A stretch of DNA of 64,000 bases from Phaeacidiphilus oryzae TH49 (GTDB taxonomy: Bacteria; Actinomycetota; Actinomycetes; Streptomycetales; Streptomycetaceae). The stretch covers positions 2,364,055-2,428,054 of the forward strand of contig NZ_JQMQ01000005.1 in the NCBI RefSeq assembly GCF_000744815.1, in the 5' to 3' direction. Shown here piece by piece: positions 1 to 8,477 of the stretch. The notes beneath the pieces were generated by a model. The model was not told where the DNA came from. It searched no databases and saw nothing but the letters and a program-made list of their open reading frames with translations. How positions within the stretch are numbered: the first letter of the stretch is position 1; each line of letters starts with the position of its first letter. A program made the position numbers and the translations under genes.

Positions 1-1639
1 CCTCGGTGAGGGCGTGCAGCAGCTCCAGGGTGCGGACGCTGCCGACCGTGCCGGTGATCGCCGCCACCGTGGCCGGGTCCTCCGGATCGCGCCTGGTCGC
101 CGTCTCGACCAGCAGCAGGTGATGCCGGACCAGCAGCGCCAGGACGTCCACGTCCTCCTTGCCGAAGCCGAACCTGCGCCCGAGGTCGCGGGCGATCACC
201 TCGCCCGAGGCGGAGTGGTCGCCCGGCCAGCCCTTGCCGATGTCGTGCAGCAGCGCCGCGACCAGCAGCAGGTCCGGCCGGTCCACCCGGCGGGTCAGCG
301 CGGCCGCCTGCACGGCCGTCTCGACCAGGTGCCGGTCCACCGTCCACCGGTGGACGGCGTTCCGCTGCGGCCGGCAGCGCACCCGCTCCCAGTCCGGCAT
401 CAGCCGGGTGATCAGGCCGCCGGCCTCCAGCGCCTCCCAGACCGGGACCGCGCTGCGGCCCGCGCCCAGCAGGGTGACCAGCTGCGCCCGGGCCTCCTCG
501 GGCCACGGGACCGGCAGCGGATGGGCGGCGGCCGCCTCGGACAGCCGGCGGACGGTGCCCGGCGCGATGGTCAGACCCGCCTGGGCGGCCGCCGCGGCGG
601 CGCGCAGCGGGAGCACCGGGTCCTGGGCCGGGCGCGCGGCGACGGCCAGCACCGCCTCGCCGTCCTGCTCGACCACGCCCTCGGCGAGCGGCACCCGCTG
701 CACGGCGGTCACCGCTCCCCCGCCCCCGCGGCGGAGGAAGGACGGGCGGCGGCCCCGGTTCTGCCGGGCCCCGAGCACCTTGCGGACCTCGCGCCAGGTC
801 ACCTCGGAGGCGTAGGCGACGGTCCTGGCCGCCTCGTAGACCTCGCGGAGCAGGATGTCGGCGTCCAGCACGCCGAGCTCGGCGGCGACCTGGTCCTGGT
901 CCTGCAGCGAGAGCCGGTCGGTGGCCCGCCCGCTGGCCAGGTGGAGGGCGTCCCGGACGTCGGCCAGGCGGGCGGCGGCGTCGGCCAGGCCCTCGCGCGG
1001 GGCGTCGGCGACCCAGGAGGCGGCGACCGCGGACAGGGCGGTGACGTCCCGCAGACCGCCCCGGGCCTCCTTGAGGTCGGGCTCCAGCAGGAACGCCAAC
1101 TCGCCGTGCCGCTCCGCGCGTTCGAGGCAGAGCTCGTGGAGCTCGGGGAGGCGGCGTGGGGCCGAGGAGCGCCAGTCGGCGAGGAGTTCGGAGCGGAGCT
1201 CGGCGGTCAGCGCGTCGTCGCCGGCGATGTGCCGGGCGTCCAGCAGGCCGAGCTGGGCCTTGAGGTCGTCGCGCGCCACGTGGCGGGCGGTGGTGAGGTC
1301 GCGGACCGAGTGGTCCAGCTCGACGCCGGCGTCCCAGATCGGGTACCAGATCCGCTCGGCGAGTTCGGCGACGGCCGCGGAGTCGCGGCCGTCGTGCAGC
1401 AGCAGGACGTCGAGGTCGCTGCGGGGCGAGAGGCGGCGGCGGCCGTAGCCGCCGACGGCGACCAGGGCGACCCGTGGCTGGCCGGCCTCCACGGCTTGGC
1501 GGGCCTCGCGGAGAAGGGAGGTCAGCCACTGGTCCGACAGGTCGGAGAGGGCGCTGCGGCGGGCGACGCCGCGCCGCGGATCCGCGCGCAGCAGCGCTGC
1601 GCGCGCTTCGGGGTAACCGCCTGCCTCCTGCTGCGTCAC
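1..1639 (-). CDS. glnD: PII nucleotidyltransferase GlnD (3' end outside window)
   Basis: Modifies the PII protein in response to nitrogen status; in actinobacteria the family adenylylates PII on Tyr51 and removes the group again. About 546 residues are visible and the gene runs off the left edge, so the C-terminal ACT domains cannot be seen. The nucleotidyltransferase signature GGYGRRRLSPRSDLDVLLL lies near residues 60-78, and the metal-binding HD motif LLHDIGKGWPGDHS near residue 460. The GTG at 1639 was chosen because GGAG stands 10 nt upstream; an in-frame GTG at 1669 would add ten residues. It follows glnB in the same direction after 184 bp, completing the amtB-glnB-glnD set usual in Streptomyces. 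Confidence 0.95.
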   Translation of the reverse strand, partial: MTQQEAGGYPEARAALLRADPRRGVARRSALSDLSDQWLTSLLREARQAVEAGQPRVALVAVGGYGRRRLSPRSDLDVLLLHDGRDSAAVAELAERIWYPIWDAGVELDHSVRDLTTARHVARDDLKAQLGLLDARHIAGDDALTAELRSELLADWRSSAPRRLPELHELCLERAERHGELAFLLEPDLKEARGGLRDVTALSAVAASWVADAPREGLADAAARLADVRDALHLASGRATDRLSLQDQDQVAAELGVLDADILLREVYEAARTVAYASEVTWREVRKVLGARQNRGRRPSFLRRGGGGAVTAVQRVPLAEGVVEQDGEAVLAVAARPAQDPVLPLRAAAAAAQAGLTIAPGTVRRLSEAAAAHPLPVPWPEEARAQLVTLLGAGRSAVPVWEALEAGGLITRLMPDWERVRCRPQRNAVHRWTVDRHLVETAVQAAALTRRVDRPDLLLVAALLHDIGKGWPGDHSASGEVIARDLGRRFGFGKEDVDVLALLVRHHLLLVETATRRDPEDPATVAAITGTVGSVRTLELLHALTE

Positions 1640-1755
1640 GAGGGTGGTGCTCCGTTCTCGTCGGGTCACGTTTCGCCGCCCCGGCAGCGGCCACCGGGTC
1701 GTGACCCGGACGCCGCTGCCGAGGGCGGCGGAGTGCCTGGCTGGGCGCGCGGTCC

Positions 1756-1803
1756 CCCGCGCCCCCCGATCCGCCGCGCGGAACGCCGGGCACGGGGGGC
1801 GGG
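1756..1803. repeat. Dispersed palindromic repeat, hairpin copy
   Basis: A GC hairpin (CCCGC, one bulged G, CCCCCCG against CGGGGGGCGGG) in the glnB-glnD gap. It has the cccgcgcccc / ggggcgcggg arm composition of the repeat family seen at 30.1, 34.4, 43.1, 46.1 and 62.7 kb, but it is a degenerate member. Confidence 0.4.
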
Positions 1804-1823
1804 CCCCCTGGTCGCTGCGCGGC

Positions 1824-3487
<1,664 letters not shown>

Positions 3488-3586
3488 CGGCGCGTCTCCT
3501 CGGATGTCAGGGCCGATCCACCTGGCGGGCTCCCGTCCCGTGCTCCCGCGGTGGCGGCTGTTGACAGAGGAGAGTGGCGCAGCCCG

Positions 3587-3624
3587 GTTTCGGTCGGGGC
3601 CTGCGGCGGTTTCGCCGAGGTGAC
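3587..3624 (-). promoter_or_regulatory. Putative GlnR box upstream of amtB
   Basis: On the minus strand the site reads GTCAC-n6-GAAAC-n6-AGGCC-n6-GAAAC. This is the tandem gTnAC-n6-GaAAc arrangement reported for Streptomyces GlnR; three of the four half-sites fit the consensus and the third is degenerate. The site lies about 100 bp upstream of the amtB start, where a GlnR activator site is expected. The rest of 3488-3801 holds GC hairpins but no gene. Confidence 0.7.
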
Positions 3625-3673
3625 AAGCCGGGCCGGGGTGTTACGGCCGGGTGAACGCACCGGGCGGAATTGT

Positions 3674-3697
3674 GGGCGGGCGGTAATCTGCCCGCCC
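3674..3697 (-). terminator. Hairpin downstream of nsdA
   Basis: A perfect 8-bp stem (GGGCGGGC / GCCCGCCC) with an 8-nt loop. A second, larger imperfect hairpin follows at about 3698-3742. Both lie between the nsdA stop codon and the amtB promoter region and can end nsdA transcription. Neither has a T-run, which is normal for GC-rich actinobacterial terminators. Confidence 0.45.
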
Positions 3698-3801
3698 ATT
3701 CGGCCCCGCCTTCGGGAAGCCGAAAAGGGCGGGCCCGAATGGGCCGGTGCGGCCGGCGGTGAAGTGGATCAGATCCGGATCAGTTGTGGAGCGGATCCGG
3801 A

Positions 3802-5313
3802 TCAGATCGCGACCGACGAGGCGCCGCGGGCTCCCCCGCCGGTCGCGGTGAGATCGTCCGAGAGGTCCTGCGCCACCCGGTCCCGCAGGTCGGCGACGGC
3901 CGGCAGCGAGCCGTACTGCTCGACCGCAGCCGCGGCGGTCTTCCGCAGCCGCGTGTTGACCCGCTCGGAGCGGATCCGGGCGGCGATCTCCACCGCCTGG
4001 CGCCCGTAGCGCGCGGCCTCCTCCGGCTCGTTCTGCAGGAGGTGGACGCTGGCCATGCCGATCAGGTTGAGGGCGTAGGTGCGGACGTGCTCCGGGTCCC
4101 GGCTGAACAGGTCGACAGCGCGGGCCATCACCGGGGCGGCCAGCGAGGAGTACATCGGGCTGCGGTCGGCGCGGTAGCAGAGGTCGCGGTAGGAGTGGGC
4201 GTTCTCGGCGTTGAGCTCGGCCTCGGAGAAGAAGGAGAGCCAGTCCGGGTCCGGATCGCCGGCGCGGATGTCGCTGAAGGAGTCCTCGGCCATCCGGACC
4301 GCGCGGTAGCAGCGGTTGACCTCGCCGAGGTTGGCGTAGGCGCGCGCCTCCAGCGCGGAGAAGAGCGACTGCGCCCGGGGGCTGGCCGAGTCGCGGCTTC
4401 CGTACTGGGCGAGGTGGATGAGCTCCAGGGCGTCGTTGCAGCGGTTGAGATGGATCATCTGGCGGCACATGTCGGCCAGGATCAGCGCGCCGAACGCCTT
4501 GTCGTGCGCCTCCTTGGCGGCGTGGAGGGCCAGCACGTAGTACTTCTGCGCGCTGGGGTGCATTCCCACGTCGTAGCTCATCCAGCCGGCCAGGTGGGCG
4601 AGTTCGGCGGTGGTGCGGAAGAGGCGGCGGGTGGTCTCCGGGGGGTAGGTCTCCTGGAGGAGGTCGCAGACCTCGTGCAGCTGGCCGACCACGGCCTTCC
4701 GGCGCAGGCCGCCGCCGTTCTGGGCGTCCCACTGCCGGAACATCCTGGTGGTGTCCTCAAGCAGCATGAGCTCCGGCTCGGAGAGCCGGCCGGTGTGCCG
4801 CACGCCGTCCTGGGAGCCGGAGGCCGCGGCGAGGACGGGGGTGAAGCCGGGGTCGGGGATGCCGGTGCCGGGGGCCGGGGCGAGCCACCGCTGCATCGGT
4901 TCGATCAGGGCGGAGCCGGCCGCGAGGGCGAGTGAACTGCCCAGGAAGCCGCGGCGGTTGAGCATCAGGTCGCTGCGCGAGTACTCGCTGATCAGCTGCA
5001 CCGTCTGCGGCCCTGACCAGGGCAGGTCCACGCTGGAGTCGCCGGCCACCGGCAGCGTCGAGCGCAGCCCGAGGTCCTCGACCGAGACCACCGCGCCGAA
5101 GCGCTCGGAGAACAGTTCGGAGAGGATCTTCGGGATCGGCTCCCGCGGCTGCTCGCCGTCGAGCCATCTGCGCACCCGGGAGGTGTCTGTGCTGATGTGG
5201 TTGGCGCCGATCTGCCGGGCGCGGCGGTTGACCTGCCGGGCGAGCTCGCCCTTGGACCATCCGCTGCGGCCGAACCATGACGTGAGCTGGACATTGGGCT
5301 GTTTGTCTACCAC
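3802..5313 (-). CDS. nsdA: NsdA-like negative regulator of development and antibiotic production
   Basis: A 503-residue protein with an N-terminal XRE-type helix-turn-helix region (about residues 10-65, with WSKGELARQVNRRA and RVRRWLDGEQP), then a short hydrophobic segment, then a helical TPR-like repeat region to the end. Length and layout match NsdA, a negative regulator of sporulation and antibiotic synthesis in Streptomyces coelicolor. The GTG at 5313 was chosen because a GGGGG ribosome-binding tract stands 7 nt upstream and the NsdA-like sequence starts there, although the open frame continues far upstream. The hydrophobic segment begins with a twin-arginine-like NRRGFLGSSLALAAG, an odd feature in an internal position. 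Divergent from the primase-like gene. Confidence 0.88.
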   Translation of the reverse strand: MVDKQPNVQLTSWFGRSGWSKGELARQVNRRARQIGANHISTDTSRVRRWLDGEQPREPIPKILSELFSERFGAVVSVEDLGLRSTLPVAGDSSVDLPWSGPQTVQLISEYSRSDLMLNRRGFLGSSLALAAGSALIEPMQRWLAPAPGTGIPDPGFTPVLAAASGSQDGVRHTGRLSEPELMLLEDTTRMFRQWDAQNGGGLRRKAVVGQLHEVCDLLQETYPPETTRRLFRTTAELAHLAGWMSYDVGMHPSAQKYYVLALHAAKEAHDKAFGALILADMCRQMIHLNRCNDALELIHLAQYGSRDSASPRAQSLFSALEARAYANLGEVNRCYRAVRMAEDSFSDIRAGDPDPDWLSFFSEAELNAENAHSYRDLCYRADRSPMYSSLAAPVMARAVDLFSRDPEHVRTYALNLIGMASVHLLQNEPEEAARYGRQAVEIAARIRSERVNTRLRKTAAAAVEQYGSLPAVADLRDRVAQDLSDDLTATGGGARGASSVAI

Positions 5314-5916
5314 CGGAACGCCCCCATCCCGGGTCTCCCCGCTGCCGTGCCCGCACCGCGGTGAGCCGGTACGAACGGACGAACACGCGACCCGACGGAT
5401 CGTCAGAGGCTTTCGTTCGGGCCGGAGTTGGGGCCGGACCGCCCGATTGCCTCCACTTGGTTGCCATTGGCATACCCACGATGCCGTTGAACCACCTGGC
5501 CTGTAGGGGGAAAGTAGCGCGATTCCCGAGCCGTTCGGGAGTCGATCCGCAGAAACGCCACCTTTCGCCACCCCCCGGAGTGAACTTTTCCCGAGCCGGT
5601 CGCGCTTGACTGGGAACAGTGCAACTGACCGGCGCATGTGACTCCTCGTCAGCACCGCGTGGACCACCGGGCGCCGAACGTCGGCGACCACGAGGTGACA
5701 CGAGGAGTGACGAGCGTGCCGAGCCCACCCGCGAACCACCCTTGCCGAGTCCTCGACCACCGGCAACAGCTTTCGACGAAGAGCCCCCGAGACGGTGAAG
5801 GCAAGGGCGCGCGGAAAACCCGTGCACGCCCCCCTGAGCGCCGAAGCGCCCCACCGGCGCTCAACACAGCGTGACTGACCCGTAACCATCGGCGACTGCG
5901 CCCCGTTGGGAGTTCC
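5314..5916. other. Intergenic region between divergent nsdA and primase-like gene
   Basis: About 600 bp without a convincing gene. It must contain the promoters of nsdA (leftward) and of the primase-like gene (rightward). The composition is less GC-biased around 5450-5650. I see no clear operator and no small open frame with a ribosome-binding site and normal codon use. Confidence 0.5.
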
Positions 5917-6975
5917 ATGGACATCTCGTTCGGCGGCCCGATCTTCGGCGCCCGGGGCCCCAGGGGCACCGGCCCGCTGAGCTCCCTCGGCGCCCGGCGG
6001 CGGACCAGGGCATCGCTCGCCAAGAGGTGCCAGACCGCCGCCGAGTACACCGGCGTCTGGGGCTGGACGGTGGCGCTCGGAGTCTCCGCTTCGGCCGCCG
6101 CCGGCCGGGAGACCGAGGCGCCGCGGCGGGCCGAGCCGGCGGCCGGCGCGCGGGCGACACAGCCGAGCCGGCGGTCGGCGGATTCGGCGACAGCGCCGAG
6201 CGCCTCCTCGCCGCGCCCGGGGACTCTGCTCCACACCTGGTACCCCGCGGACCCGCGCACGGCGGGCGATGGGCACGACCCCCTCGACCTGGGCCTCCGC
6301 CTCGATCCCTGCCTCGGCGGCGGCGATCCCCGGGCGGCCCTGCCGCGCCCGGCGGCGCTCCGCGACGACCCCGCCTGCTGCCGCTGCCGCCGCCCGCACT
6401 GCCCCGCTCCCGGGCTGCATCCGCTCGGCGTCGGCCGCGGCCTGGACGGCAGCGCCCCGGAGAAGCCCGCAGAGCTGCCTCCGGGCGCCGATCTGGCGGA
6501 CGCCCAGAACGCCTGGGCGCCGGCCCCGGACGCCCCCCTGCTGCTGCCGGTCGGCCGCTCCTTCGACCTGCTGGACGTCCCCGAGCCGGCCGGCCACCGC
6601 GCGCTGGCCCGCCTGGAGCGGATGGGCACCAGGCTGGGGCCGGTGCTCGCCACCCCGGCAGGGCGGGTGCTGTTCTTCGTCGCCCCCGGTGCCACCGCGG
6701 CCCTGCCCGAACTCCTCTACAAGACCGGCTGGGACGACGCCGGCCTCGACCTCCTCGGCCACGGCCCGGGCGCCTACGTGGCGGTGCCGCCGACCGTGCT
6801 GCCGGGGCTGGGCTCGCCCGAGTGGCTGCTCCCGCCCTCCGACGCCACGGCCCGCCAGCTGCCGGAGGCCCGGCTGCTGCTCGGCACCCTCGCCTACGCC
6901 TGCCACCGCGGGCACGACCACGCGGCCGGCCACCGCCTGCTGGACGCGACGGCGGGCTGGGGCGCGACCGGCTGA
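5917..6975 (+). CDS. Bifunctional DNA primase/polymerase N-terminal domain protein
   Basis: 352 residues resembling the prim-pol N-terminal domain protein that usually lies between nsdA and ftsY in Streptomyces. Recognisable segments are AAEYTGVWGWTVALG near the start, CRRPHCPAPGLHPL near residue 160, LLLPVGRSFDLLDVPEPAG near 208, and LFFVAPGATAALPELLY near 250. The start follows GGGAG by 4 nt. A poorly conserved stretch of about 95 residues (roughly 58-152) separates the first two segments and looks like an Ala/Pro/Arg-rich insertion. Whether the protein synthesises DNA is unknown; it is short and probably has lost or never had the helicase part found in phage and plasmid primases. Confidence 0.75.
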   Translation: MDISFGGPIFGARGPRGTGPLSSLGARRRTRASLAKRCQTAAEYTGVWGWTVALGVSASAAAGRETEAPRRAEPAAGARATQPSRRSADSATAPSASSPRPGTLLHTWYPADPRTAGDGHDPLDLGLRLDPCLGGGDPRAALPRPAALRDDPACCRCRRPHCPAPGLHPLGVGRGLDGSAPEKPAELPPGADLADAQNAWAPAPDAPLLLPVGRSFDLLDVPEPAGHRALARLERMGTRLGPVLATPAGRVLFFVAPGATAALPELLYKTGWDDAGLDLLGHGPGAYVAVPPTVLPGLGSPEWLLPPSDATARQLPEARLLLGTLAYACHRGHDHAAGHRLLDATAGWGATG

Positions 6976-7087
6976 GACCGCCGGGGGCCGAGGCGGTCGG
7001 GGCTGAGCCCCGACGGGGCTGAGGACCGGGCGGCCGGGCCCGAACACCGCAGCGCCGCCACCCGCAGCCGGAGCCCGATACGACGGA

Positions 7088-7123
7088 GGCCGAGGCCGCC
7101 CGGTCTCCCGGACGACCTCGGCC
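7088..7123. terminator. Bidirectional hairpin between primase-like gene and ftsY
   Basis: An 8-bp perfect stem (GGCCGAGG / CCTCGGCC) with a GC-rich inner loop, placed between the convergent stop codons at 6975 and 7164. Confidence 0.45.
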
Positions 7124-7163
7124 CCGACTCGCTCCCGGCCCTCAGGTCAGACCGGGCGCGCGC

Positions 7164-8402
7164 TCACTCCACCTCGCCCAGCAGCCCGTCCACGTACTGC
7201 CCGGCGTCGAACGGCGCCAGGTCGTCCGGCCCCTCGCCGAGGCCGATCAGCTTGACCGGGACGCCCAGCTCGCGCTGTACCTGGATCACGATGCCGCCCT
7301 TGGCCGTGCCGTCCAGCTTGGTCAGCACGATGCCGGTGATGTTGACCACCTCGGCGAAGACCCGCGCCTGCACCAGGCCGTTCTGACCGGTGGTGGCGTC
7401 CAGCACCAGCAGCACCTCGTCCACCGGGCCGTGCTTCTCCACCACTCGCTTGACCTTGCCGAGCTCGTCCATCAGCCCGGTCTTGGTGTGCAGCCGGCCG
7501 GCGGTGTCCACCAGCACGGTGTCCGCGCCCTCGGCGATACCCTCCTTCACCGCGTCGAAGGCGACCGACGCCGGGTCGCCGCCCTCCGGGCCGCGGACGG
7601 TACGGGCGCCCACCCGCTCGCCCCAGGTCTGCAGCTGGTCGGCGGCGGCCGCACGGAAGGTGTCCGCGGCGCCGAGGACGACCGTGCGGCCGTCCGCGAC
7701 CAGCACCCGGGCCAGCTTGCCGGTGGTGGTGGTCTTGCCGGTGCCGTTGACCCCCACCACCATGGCGACCGCCGGACGCACCGGGTCCTCGTCGGCGTGC
7801 TTCGCCGTCCTCAGCGACCGGTCGAAGTCGCCGAGCAGCTTGACCAGTTCCTCCCGCAGCAGCTCGCGCAGCTCCTGCGGGGTGCGGGTGCCGAGCACCT
7901 TGACCCGGGTGCGCAGCGCGTCGACCAGCTCCTGGGTCGGGCCGACGCCGACGTCCGCGACGAGCAGCGTCTCCTCGATCTCCTCCCAGGTGTCCTCGTC
8001 CAGACGGTCCCGGGAGAGCAGCGAGAGGAGCCCCTTGCCCAGCGAGTTCTGCGAGCGGGAGAGCCGTGAGCGCAGCCGGACCAGGCGGCCGGCGGTGGGC
8101 TCGGGCACCTCGACGGCCGGCGCCTCGGCGGCCGTCTCCGGCTCCTCGACCTCGGTCGGCTCGACGGTGGCGCCGGCCTCCCCGGGCAGCGACACGTCCT
8201 CGATGGTCCGGGTCGGGGTGTCCCGCGGGGTCTCCGCGTCCTCGCCGACCTGCGGTTCCTTCGGCGGCGCCGGCGGAGCGAGTGTCCCGGCCTTGCTAGG
8301 GGGCTTGGGCAGGCTCTTGCGCCGCCGACCGGAGACGACGAGCCCGGAGGCCGCCGCCACGACGACCACGAAAATGACTACGGCGAGAATGATGGTTTCC
8401 AT
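7164..8402 (-). CDS. ftsY: Signal recognition particle receptor FtsY
   Basis: 412 residues. The SRP receptor GTPase docks SRP-ribosome complexes at the membrane. A single N-terminal membrane segment (about residues 4-25) is followed by an acidic Glu/Pro-rich linker, as in actinobacterial FtsY, then the NG domain. The P-loop GVNGTGKTTTT lies near residues 212-222, then DTFRAAAADQL, DTAGRLHT, the TKLDGTAKGG motif, and the C-terminal GEGPDDLAPF segment. It is followed by a gap to the convergent primase-like gene. Confidence 0.97.
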   Translation of the reverse strand: METIILAVVIFVVVVAAASGLVVSGRRRKSLPKPPSKAGTLAPPAPPKEPQVGEDAETPRDTPTRTIEDVSLPGEAGATVEPTEVEEPETAAEAPAVEVPEPTAGRLVRLRSRLSRSQNSLGKGLLSLLSRDRLDEDTWEEIEETLLVADVGVGPTQELVDALRTRVKVLGTRTPQELRELLREELVKLLGDFDRSLRTAKHADEDPVRPAVAMVVGVNGTGKTTTTGKLARVLVADGRTVVLGAADTFRAAAADQLQTWGERVGARTVRGPEGGDPASVAFDAVKEGIAEGADTVLVDTAGRLHTKTGLMDELGKVKRVVEKHGPVDEVLLVLDATTGQNGLVQARVFAEVVNITGIVLTKLDGTAKGGIVIQVQRELGVPVKLIGLGEGPDDLAPFDAGQYVDGLLGEVE

Positions 8403-8477
8403 GACGCACCCAGTATGCGGGTTGCCGGGGCCGGGCTTCGCGCACCCGCGTGGCGGCGAGCCCGGCCCGGTCCCCGA

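Noticed and set aside
5685-5716. Direct repeat gaggtgac / gagtgac as a BldD-like site near nsdA
   Set aside because: The half-sites are not in the palindromic arrangement I know for BldD and are weak matches.
5314-7047. Upstream extension of the nsdA reading frame (frame open to 7047, 1081 residues)
   Set aside because: Only the part from 5313 has NsdA sequence and a ribosome-binding site; the rest lies antisense to the primase-like gene and reads as Arg/Gly/Pro-rich shadow.
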